Part shown: positions 1 through 5,166 of the stretch, one piece after another | Layout of the letters: every line of letters begins with the position of its first letter | Position numbering within the stretch: position 1 is the first letter of the stretch | Assembly: GCA_029240955.1 (NCBI GenBank) | Contig: JARDZH010000123.1 | Span: forward strand, 1 to 6,416 | Reading direction: 5' to 3' | DNA: 6,416 nt | Source of the DNA: Pseudomonas sp. | GTDB taxonomy: Bacteria > Pseudomonadota > Gammaproteobacteria > Pseudomonadales > Pseudomonadaceae | The notes under the pieces: model-generated | Told to the model about the DNA's origin: nothing | Databases searched by the model: none | The model's input: the letters and a program-made list of their open reading frames with translations, nothing else | Program-made: the position numbers and the translations under genes

Positions 1-1
1 G

Positions 2-136
2 ATCCAGTTGAGCCTGGACGTCGTCACGCTCGCGGCGCGCGGTCAGCAGCTGGTCGCGCTGATGGTCGTAGGCGATCCAACCCAGCAGGCCGACCAGCAG
101 GAAAAACAGGGCAAGGCGTAGCGGGCTGATGGTCAC
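2..136 (-). CDS. Inner-membrane spanin (Rz/LysB-like), N-terminal fragment (3' end outside window)
   Basis: The first 45 codons of a gene cut by the left edge. It starts with GTG at 136, in a GTGA overlap with the lysozyme stop, and has a Met-Thr-Ile-Ser-Pro lead, one hydrophobic span (LRLALFFLLVGLLGWIAYD) and then a charged helical stretch rich in Arg, Asp and Gln (QRDQLLTARRERDDVQAQLD). This is the layout of Rz or LysB i-spanins: N-in membrane anchor, then a periplasmic coiled coil that couples to an outer-membrane lipoprotein in the last step of lysis. The position right after the endolysin supports it. The partner lipoprotein gene (Rz1/LysC), often nested in the 3' half of Rz, would lie outside the window. 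A GGAG about 11 bases before GTG is a plausible binding site. Confidence 0.82.
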   Translation of the reverse strand, partial: MTISPLRLALFFLLVGLLGWIAYDHQRDQLLTARRERDDVQAQLD

Positions 137-657
137 GACAGGCACAGCTCCATCTCGGCGATCCGACGGTGGTGCAAGCCACGCACGAAGGTCTTGCGGC
201 CATCGGCACCGGTGACATACGCCCAGACCGGCCGACCATCCGCACCCCAGGCCAATGCCCGGCAACCTTCCGCGATACGGCCTGCGTTGATCAGCGCGAC
301 CGCGCGGCTGGCACAGGTGCTGGGCGTGCCGACGTTGTGGCCGTGGCTGCTCAGCGCGTCGAACACGTTCTGGCCGATCGCCTGGTTGGTCAGGCAGTCG
401 GCCAAAGCCAGCTGGCCCTTGCTGACCACCAGCTGCTCCACCTCGGCGCAGCGCGCGTCCGACCAGTAATCACCCACCACCACGGGATAAGGGCTGGTGT
501 GACGGGTGATACCCATGCACACGGTCGGCAGTCCCTGGGCGAGCCGATCGGCATAGACGACGTGCTCGCCCTGCCCTTCCCACTTACCCAGGAAGCCGGT
601 CAGGCCGGTGCCACATAGCACGATCACGCCTGCGGCGATCTTGTTACGCAGGTTCAT
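133..657 (-). CDS. Phage lysozyme (GH24), probable SAR endolysin
   Basis: A 174-residue muralytic enzyme of the T4/P21-type glycoside hydrolase 24 family, cutting the glycan chain of peptidoglycan. The N-terminus (K6 to K25, IAAGVIVLCGTGLTGFLG) is a weakly hydrophobic, Gly/Ala/Thr-rich anchor with few charges, typical of signal-arrest-release lysozymes such as P21 R and P1 Lyz. Candidate catalytic residues are Glu27 (KWEG), Asp37 (YAD) and Thr45 (PTVCMGIT); Glu-to-Asp and Asp-to-Thr spacings are 10 and 8, compared with 9 and 6 in T4. A VWAYV...FVRGLHHRRIAEMELC tail matches the P21 R ending (GLMTRREIEREVC). Seven Cys (15, 47, 70, 88, 115, 132, 172) are present, one in the anchor. The ATG at 657 has CAGGTG upstream and overlaps the previous stop (ATGA). 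Confidence 0.9.
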   Translation of the reverse strand: MNLRNKIAAGVIVLCGTGLTGFLGKWEGQGEHVVYADRLAQGLPTVCMGITRHTSPYPVVVGDYWSDARCAEVEQLVVSKGQLALADCLTNQAIGQNVFDALSSHGHNVGTPSTCASRAVALINAGRIAEGCRALAWGADGRPVWAYVTGADGRKTFVRGLHHRRIAEMELCLS

Positions 658-971
658 GGGAACACCTGCTTGAGCAGGATGGGGGCGACGACTTGAGCAA
701 TCACGCCCAAGACCGTCAGCACGCCCAGCAGCTTGGTCACCTTGCTGCCCAAAGCGGTAACCTTCTTGGTCAGGGTTTCCTGGCCTTTGTTGAGTGTGAA
801 CAGTTGGCTGGACATATGCTCGAACTGGCCTTCCAGGCGCGTGACACGCTCGGGCACCAACTCATGACGGTCTTCGAGCTGGCCGACACGATGCTCGAGC
901 ACGGCAAAATTACTTTCCAGCTTGTTCACGCGCTCGATGCCGGCGGTCTTCGGGGTTGGGCGGACAGACAT
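654..971 (-). CDS. Coiled-coil protein with one C-terminal membrane segment, probable holin
   Basis: A 105-residue protein. Residues about 12-75 form a predicted coiled coil (VNKLESNFAVLEHRVGQLED, VTRLEGQFEHMSSQLF, LTKKVTALGSKV). Residues about 81-100 are one hydrophobic span (LLGVLTVLGVIAQVVAPILL), followed by a short KQVFP tail. The open frame extends to 1175, but the residues before the ATG at 971 overlap the zinc-finger gene. The chosen ATG sits in a TGATG overlap, with GAGG nine bases upstream. Its place directly before a lysozyme that carries its own membrane anchor suggests a holin or pinholin-like role, releasing or activating the enzyme by collapsing the membrane potential. The layout (coil, then one membrane segment) also resembles XhlA-type proteins. 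I do not recognise a named family, so function is an inference. Confidence 0.6.
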   Translation of the reverse strand: MSVRPTPKTAGIERVNKLESNFAVLEHRVGQLEDRHELVPERVTRLEGQFEHMSSQLFTLNKGQETLTKKVTALGSKVTKLLGVLTVLGVIAQVVAPILLKQVFP

Positions 972-1180
972 CAGCGATGACCTCGCTCGGTCAGGGTTTG
1001 GCACGGCACGCACCGGGTCATACCGCCCAGCGCCTGGCGCGCTGCCGGGATTTCCTTGTCGCAGTCTTCGCAGTGCGTAAGGCTTGGCCCGCTCGGGCGC
1101 GCCTGGGCGAGCGCAGCGGCAATGGCGGCGTCGCGTTGACGCTGCTCCAGAGCCTGGGCACGATCGAACGGGCAAACCAT
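971..1180 (-). CDS. Small TraR/DksA-type C4 zinc-finger protein
   Basis: A 69-residue protein with a zinc-binding set Cys37-x2-Cys40 ... Cys57-x2-Cys60, in the context CEDCDKEIPAARQAL...TRCVPCQ, which follows the DksA/TraR pattern (C..C...IP.AR......RC..CQ). The N-terminus has a helical Gln/Arg/Ala stretch, like the short hairpin of TraR. DksA and F-plasmid TraR bind the RNA polymerase secondary channel and adjust promoter choice; phage homologues are common, but the target of this one is unknown. The ATG at 1180 overlaps the tube stop by one base, with GAGGG nine bases upstream, and its own stop overlaps the next gene by one base. This shows translational coupling to tail and lysis genes. 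Confidence 0.88.
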   Translation of the reverse strand: MVCPFDRAQALEQRQRDAAIAAALAQARPSGPSLTHCEDCDKEIPAARQALGGMTRCVPCQTLTERGHR

Positions 1181-1632
1181 CAGATCAGGCCCTCGATTTC
1201 AGAAGCGGCCAGGTACGGTGTGCCGTCGATGTGGACGAAGTCCGGACTGGTGACGTCGTACTGCACTTTCACCGTGGACTTGGCGCCGCCCTTGGGGTCG
1301 ATGCTCAGCAGGCTGGACAGTCGCACCTTGCACCCGAACGCCTCGTACTTGATCTCGTCGTCGCCGGCCTTGGCGTAGAACACGATGTCGAACGGTTCCA
1401 GCCCGCGAAAACTGCCAGCCGTCGCGGCCTGCTCTTTCAGCAGCTTGAAGTTGGCGATGTCCAGTTCCATTTCACCCGACGCCGAGACGTCACCGTCGAC
1501 GTGGCCATTGGGTACGCCACGGGTCTGGCCCACGGCGCTGTTATCAGTGATGTCGAGGGTTGCGGCCTCCACATGAACCTTGAGGTCGCCCAGGTTCACG
1601 TCGAAGTTTTTGCCGCCAATACGTGCTGCCAT
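1180..1632 (-). CDS. Tail tube protein, DUF2597 type
   Basis: A 150-residue protein placed in the DUF2597 family, which follows the DUF2586 sheath in HP1/K139-like phages and is taken to be the tail tube. The visible pattern is beta-rich with alternating polar and hydrophobic residues: ARIGGKNFDVNLGDLKVHVEAATLDI, then a Gly/Asp loop around GVPNGHVDGDVSASGEMELDI, and a C-terminal AKSTVKVQYDVTSPDFVHIDG. This resembles tube proteins of the P2 gpFII/Hcp fold in layout, though I see no direct sequence match to gpFII (172 residues). The ATG at 1632 has GGAG seven bases upstream, inside the end of the sheath gene. Its stop overlaps the zinc-finger gene by one base (TGATG). Function is inferred from family and neighbours. 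Confidence 0.75.
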   Translation of the reverse strand: MAARIGGKNFDVNLGDLKVHVEAATLDITDNSAVGQTRGVPNGHVDGDVSASGEMELDIANFKLLKEQAATAGSFRGLEPFDIVFYAKAGDDEIKYEAFGCKVRLSSLLSIDPKGGAKSTVKVQYDVTSPDFVHIDGTPYLAASEIEGLI

Positions 1633-1635
1633 GGG

Positions 1636-2751
1636 TTACTCCGCAGTGTTGGTCGAAAGATCCAGGGCGAGGTTCGCCGTGATGTCCTTCGGGCAGTTGA
1701 GGGGACGCAGGGTCAGGTAGGCGACCACGGCGGTTTTGCTGGTCCAGCTCAGAACGATCGCGTCCTTGCCTGGCGCCTCGATCTCGCCCGGGAAGACGTT
1801 CGCGCCGACCGTGGTGGACTTGGCCATCTGGCGCAGCGGCGCCATGAGCGCGGTACGGCTCACTTCCATACTGTTGGCCGAGCTGTTCAGGCGGCGATCG
1901 CCGACGCGCTGGATCAGCAGCACGCGCACGCGGCGGGCGGCCTTGTCCAGGACGCGCAGGTGCTCGATGACCTGGACGTCTGCGCCTGGCGCGGCCAGCA
2001 GGTTGGCGTCTGCCCAGTACACGCCGGGATAGCCTGGGTAGGTTTGAGAGACTGAAAGCCGGGCAGCATCGAGCGCGGCGCGGGTGGCCGACTGCAGCGG
2101 GATCCCGTCCTTGTCGATCGGCGTCGCGCCCAGACCTTCAAGGGCACCGGTGGCCACCCGCATCGGCGTGTCGGCAATACTCACGGCGGCGTTGGCCAGG
2201 CGGCCGGCGAGCACGCCCAGGTCGTTGCCGTGCAGCTGCGGCACTGCCACAACGCGATCGGCCACCAGGTCGCCCACCAAGTCACGCTGCTCCGTCTGGT
2301 ATTCCGCCCAAGTTTGCGCGGCTGCAATGCCGGCAGTGGCGGCCAGCACGAACAGCCGGCGGCCGTAGGTGCTCTGGACGCCATTGGCCGCCACGTTCAT
2401 CGCGGCCAGTTCGGCCGCATTGGCAACGGGCCGAGTGATGACGGCAGCCTCGACGTCATAACCATGCTGTTGGGCGTAGGTCAGCGCTGCCGACCAATCA
2501 CCATCGGCCGCGATCGGCGCAACCAGAGCGCTCCAGCGGTCGCCGCCATTGGCCCGGGCGGCGATGATCTGGGTTTTCAGGTCGCTGGCTGGAATGCCCA
2601 GCTGGGCGTCCAGGTCGCTTTCGGTGTTCAGGGCGATGATCTGGCCGATGTTCTTGGCCCCGGGGCCGATGAACAGAAACAGCCGCTCGACTTCGGTACT
2701 GGTGCCCTGACCGAGATTGAGGTTATTGACGGATACTTTCCCGAGTGCCAT
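1636..2751 (-). CDS. Contractile tail sheath protein, DUF2586 type (HP1/K139-like)
   Basis: A 371-residue protein that I place in the DUF2586 family, used as the tail sheath in HP1/K139-like myophages. What can be seen: an N-terminus MALGKVSVNNLNLGQG, a segment with a core-like RLFLFIGPG, a middle full of Ala-rich helices, and a C-terminal block (TSKTAVVAYLTLRPLNCPKDI) of the sort sheath proteins use to contact neighbours. It is about the size of P2 sheath gpFI (396), but I see no clear gpFI sequence match, so function is argued from family and from position immediately before the tube gene. The ATG at 2751 is preceded by CGAGG six bases upstream. The stop lies three bases before the tube start, which suggests coupled, high-level translation of two stoichiometric tail proteins. 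Confidence 0.8.
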   Translation of the reverse strand: MALGKVSVNNLNLGQGTSTEVERLFLFIGPGAKNIGQIIALNTESDLDAQLGIPASDLKTQIIAARANGGDRWSALVAPIAADGDWSAALTYAQQHGYDVEAAVITRPVANAAELAAMNVAANGVQSTYGRRLFVLAATAGIAAAQTWAEYQTEQRDLVGDLVADRVVAVPQLHGNDLGVLAGRLANAAVSIADTPMRVATGALEGLGATPIDKDGIPLQSATRAALDAARLSVSQTYPGYPGVYWADANLLAAPGADVQVIEHLRVLDKAARRVRVLLIQRVGDRRLNSSANSMEVSRTALMAPLRQMAKSTTVGANVFPGEIEAPGKDAIVLSWTSKTAVVAYLTLRPLNCPKDITANLALDLSTNTAE

Positions 2752-2762
2752 GTGGTGCCTCG

Positions 2763-3440
2763 TTAGCGGGGTGCAGTGATGATTTGACGCAGCACCAGGT
2801 TCACCAAGGCTTTGGTTTCACTCTGGCTTGCGCCCAGGAATTGGCGGGCGGGCAGCTTGATTTCCCAGCTCTGCGCGCCGGTGGAGGCCTTGCGTTCGCT
2901 GTCCAGAACGCGGATCAGCAGACCCGCCTTCGGGTATTCGATGTGTTGCTGAATCCACGCAACACTGGGCCGGGTCGCAGTTTTCTTACCGGGTAGCCGG
3001 ACTTTGTAGCCGAGCTGTCGCAGACGCTTGGCCTGCTTTTGGGTTGCTGCAGTACCAGGCGGGACGGCGGTCAGCTTGCGCATCTGCTGGGCGGTCACAC
3101 GCTCGACGCCGCCGTGATGTTGCTGCGACGCGACGTACTGAGTCAGACGGTTGCGCCATCCCAGCTGGGCCTCGGTGTCGGTCAGACGCACAACGTCCAG
3201 AAGCTTGGCCAGGCCGGCCTCCATCTTCTTTTTGCCCTTGCCGCTGCCGTCCTTGCGGGGAGCGAACGGCGAGCCGTCCAGGTTCTGCTGGTTGCGCACG
3301 CGCTGACGGCTGAGCGAGCGCACGCGCTTGCTGACGTTGTTCATCAGCCGGCGACGCTTCTGCGGCGGCAAGGCCAGCAGATCGAGCAGATCCTGCGCTT
3401 CGAGCATGCCGCGAATGTCGAGGTTGAAGGCGTCAGTCAT
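2763..3440 (-). CDS. Virion morphogenesis / tail completion protein, P2 gpS family
   Basis: A 225-residue, strongly basic protein of the phage tail S family. Signatures seen are LDGSPFAPRK (about residues 54-63), followed by a Lys-rich stretch, and the C-terminal PARQFLGAS block (about 197-205), which matches the usual P.R.FLG.S ending. P2 gpS is about 150 residues, so this version has a longer middle that includes a second basic region (KQAKRLRQLGYKVRLPGKK). The start chosen is the ATG at 3440, with GAGG nine bases upstream and an 8-base overlap (ATGACTGA) with the gpR-like stop; the frame is open 13 codons further up, but that part lies inside gpR. In P2, gpR and gpS together complete the tail. 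Eleven bases separate it from the sheath gene. Confidence 0.9.
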   Translation of the reverse strand: MTDAFNLDIRGMLEAQDLLDLLALPPQKRRRLMNNVSKRVRSLSRQRVRNQQNLDGSPFAPRKDGSGKGKKKMEAGLAKLLDVVRLTDTEAQLGWRNRLTQYVASQQHHGGVERVTAQQMRKLTAVPPGTAATQKQAKRLRQLGYKVRLPGKKTATRPSVAWIQQHIEYPKAGLLIRVLDSERKASTGAQSWEIKLPARQFLGASQSETKALVNLVLRQIITAPR

Positions 3441-3879
3441 TGCGTACGACCTCGCCCTGCTCTGCGGTCCAAAGCTCATACGGGATCGGCGACCAGGTCT
3501 TGCCGAACATCTTGATATCGCCGTTCGGGTCCTCGCTCAGGTACTGGGCTTCTGCGAACTGGATGCTGATCGTCACGTCGGCCAGATCTTGCGCCAGATC
3601 GGTGACGTCGATCGCCATCACTGGTGCCGGCAAGTCGTCCCTGTCGTCGTCATGCGTTACCAACCAGCTGCCCAGCAGCGCCATCAATCGAGACGGGTTC
3701 CCGCTGAAGTCGTCCATGCTCAAATGGCCGGTATAGGACATATCGCCCATGTACATGCCGTTTTCGTCCGGCTTCCACACCAGTTCCTGGGTGGCATCAG
3801 TGACCCAGCTGTCGAACTGCTCCGGCAGCACCAGGTTGAAAGAACTCAGATGCGCGGTCAGCGCCCGTAACTTGTTCAC
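3433..3879 (-). CDS. Tail completion protein, P2 gpR family
   Basis: A 148-residue acidic protein, close to P2 gpR (155). The N-terminus (NKLRALTAHL) and the C-terminal YELWTAEQGEV segment parallel the P2 gpR LRRALTDAV and MELYINGEL segments. A long central region with the pattern LMALLGSWL matches the P2 LLIVPVLAWL position, and DLADVTISIQFAEAQYL matches the region of P2 that carries ISLMLTERTLV. gpR-type proteins finish the top of the contractile tail before it joins the head. An acidic patch, HDDDRDD, lies mid-protein. The start is GTG at 3879, within a GTGA overlap with the gpL-like stop, with GGCGG seven bases upstream. Its place directly after the gpL-like gene and before the gpS-like gene supports the call. 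Confidence 0.88.
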   Translation of the reverse strand: MNKLRALTAHLSSFNLVLPEQFDSWVTDATQELVWKPDENGMYMGDMSYTGHLSMDDFSGNPSRLMALLGSWLVTHDDDRDDLPAPVMAIDVTDLAQDLADVTISIQFAEAQYLSEDPNGDIKMFGKTWSPIPYELWTAEQGEVVRND

Positions 3880-4340
3880 AGCAATACCGCCGTGATGCGG
3901 CCACGTCCCTGCAGGGCGCGGATCGCCTGCTGGCTGCGTGCAAGAAGGTTGGCCGAGGACTCGGGGGCTTCTTTACCGGTGTTTTCTGCGGTTTCGCGGC
4001 GAGTGGCGGTGGCGTATTGAGGCAGCAACTCGGCCTTGGCCCGGTAGTAAACGGCCTGGCGATACAGCTCAGCGAAATAGGTGCGCTCCGGCAGAACGGT
4101 GCTGTCTGCAGATTCAACGTTCGGCACTCCAGCCGACTGCCATTGCGTTTTTTTCCTGGCAAGGTCGGTGTTAACCGCACCCATGGCCAGGGTAAGTTCG
4201 GTGACCTGCAGGTCCACCAGCCGGTCAGCCGGCAAGCGGTGGGTGCGCTGAAAGTTGCCCAGGTCGAGGTCGGGCCAAAAGCCGTCGTTCTCGATCTGCT
4301 GCGGCACTGCGCTGGATGTCGGGTTTCCGGAAAAGCCCAT
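3876..4340 (-). CDS. Head completion/stabilisation protein, P2 gpL family
   Basis: A 154-residue protein (P2 gpL is about 169). It resembles gpL in the N-terminal block, where IENDGFWPDLDLGNF parallels the P2 RNNAFWPDIDPAKL region, followed by an ADRLVDLQVTELTLAMGAVN helix and a YRQAVYYRAKAELL segment. In P2, gpL seals and stabilises DNA-filled heads at the portal. The frame is open as far as 4547, inside the terminase gene, but the residues before Met at 4340 look unrelated, so the ATG at 4340 was chosen. Its weak point is the lack of a good ribosome binding site (CCTATTTGAGTGACCTGCAG precedes it); an in-frame TTG at 4355 is an alternative. A run of seven A on the coding strand (complement of 4148-4154) encodes Lys-Lys. 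The stop overlaps the next gene by four bases (GTGA). Confidence 0.88.
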   Translation of the reverse strand: MGFSGNPTSSAVPQQIENDGFWPDLDLGNFQRTHRLPADRLVDLQVTELTLAMGAVNTDLARKKTQWQSAGVPNVESADSTVLPERTYFAELYRQAVYYRAKAELLPQYATATRRETAENTGKEAPESSANLLARSQQAIRALQGRGRITAVLL

Positions 4341-4440
4341 CTGCAGGTCACTCAAATAGGGCAGGTTGCGGCTTCGAGAAAGGCCGGGGTCATGAATGAC
4401 TCGGTCTTGCCGTGGCAGCTCCCTGCGGGGGGGTAGTCGG
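4341..4440. other. 100-base intergenic gap between gpM-like and gpL-like genes, with two short inverted repeats
   Basis: This is the only sizeable gap in an otherwise overlapping or nearly abutting operon. It holds two compact inverted repeats: GTCAT-GA-ATGAC at 4389-4400 and TGCC-GT-GGCA at 4408-4417. A run of seven G (plus strand) lies just beyond. On the coding (minus) strand a 13-codon frame (MTPAFLEAATCPI, then TGA) runs from an ATG at 4393 to 4352, without a clear ribosome binding site. The gpL-like frame itself stays open through the gap but contains no ATG there. No T-tract follows either hairpin, so a terminator is not supported. It may be an mRNA structure, a leader, or simply spacer. 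Confidence 0.4.
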
Positions 4441-5166
4441 TTATTCAGTTGCGGTGATGCCGGCTCGTTGTTTAGCCAGCGCCTTACGGCAAAGCTTGAT
4501 GCGGGTTTCGTTGCCGGCTTTCGCGTACAGCTCGGTGGAGCGCTCAAAGTGCTTGAGTGCGGTGTCCCACTGCTCCGCTTCCATGGCTCGGATGCCGATC
4601 AACTTGTGGTACTTGCTTGGGATCTGCTCGGTCAGGTCCCACTCACCGTCAACACGTGGGAGCAGATCGGACAGGTACGGCTCTGGACTGCGACTGGCGC
4701 TGTATTCGGCAAATGCCCACTCGATCACCGCGTCCGCGACAAAGGTCTGGACGTCCCGACGCTTGAAGCGCTCCGGCATCACCTGACCCTGCTCGATGGC
4801 AACGTCCGCCAACTCCAAGCCATCCACGAACTGCTCGGTATCGAACAGCCAGACCATGACCTGCACCAGTACAGGGTTGGCAAAGCTCAGGCCCGACTCG
4901 CAATAGCGCTGGATGTAGTCCTGGTACTTGGGCAGCAGCTCGTTGCGCTTGAGGTCCTGCTTCCCGGCCAGCCCCTTGATCGCGCTCAGGCGAGCCAGAT
5001 CCTGATCGAGCGCCGCTACCTGCAACGCCAGATGCTTACGGGCGTTGGCAGGGCTGCTCAAGGCTTCTGCAGTCGAGTACGGCAAGGCGGCGGCAGCCGC
5101 AGCGCTTGCGTGCGCTGCGCTGCCCATGGCTTGGATTCGACGTTTGTGCGCCAGGGCCAGGCTCAT
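4441..5166 (-). CDS. Terminase small (endonuclease) subunit, P2 gpM family
   Basis: A 241-residue protein of the phage small terminase family typified by P2 gpM, which works with the large ATPase subunit (gpP) to cut cos DNA and start packaging into the procapsid. The similarity is clearest in the middle: LLPKYQDYIQRY, then MVWLFDTEQFVDGLELADVAI, then QVMPERFKRRDVQTFVADAV, which parallel the P2 segments around LLPFW, MLWRLDTGDIAGALEIA and LTMPGKHRR. The C-terminal block (ALKHFERSTELYAKAG) matches the P2 ALAHLQRATQL region. An Ala-rich stretch follows the N-terminus. A TTG one codon upstream (5169) is possible, but the ATG at 5166 is preferred: it sits in a TGATG overlap with the capsid stop, with GGAG eight bases ahead. 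The 3' end is followed by the only sizeable gap in the window. Confidence 0.93.
   Translation of the reverse strand: MSLALAHKRRIQAMGSAAHASAAAAAALPYSTAEALSSPANARKHLALQVAALDQDLARLSAIKGLAGKQDLKRNELLPKYQDYIQRYCESGLSFANPVLVQVMVWLFDTEQFVDGLELADVAIEQGQVMPERFKRRDVQTFVADAVIEWAFAEYSASRSPEPYLSDLLPRVDGEWDLTEQIPSKYHKLIGIRAMEAEQWDTALKHFERSTELYAKAGNETRIKLCRKALAKQRAGITATE

Noticed and set aside
1084..2055. Long plus-strand open frame (323 codons)
   Set aside because: It runs antisense across the tube, sheath and zinc-finger genes. Its composition is that of a GC-rich shadow frame, with no recognisable domain and no fit with the one-direction operon.
4148..4154. Run of seven T (seven A in the coding strand of the gpL-like gene) as a programmed frameshift site
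   Set aside because: The run falls as AAA AAA A in frame, preceded by G, which is not the usual A AAA AAA slippery arrangement, and there is no meaningful product in the shifted frame.
3797..4351. Second minus-strand frame overlapping the gpL-like gene
   Set aside because: It is Pro/Arg/Ser/Cys-rich, as expected from an alternative frame of GC-rich coding DNA, whereas the other frame has clear gpL blocks.
4389..4417. Inverted repeats in the gap as a transcription terminator
   Set aside because: Stems are only 4-5 pairs and no run of T follows on the coding strand; downstream genes belong to the same late module.
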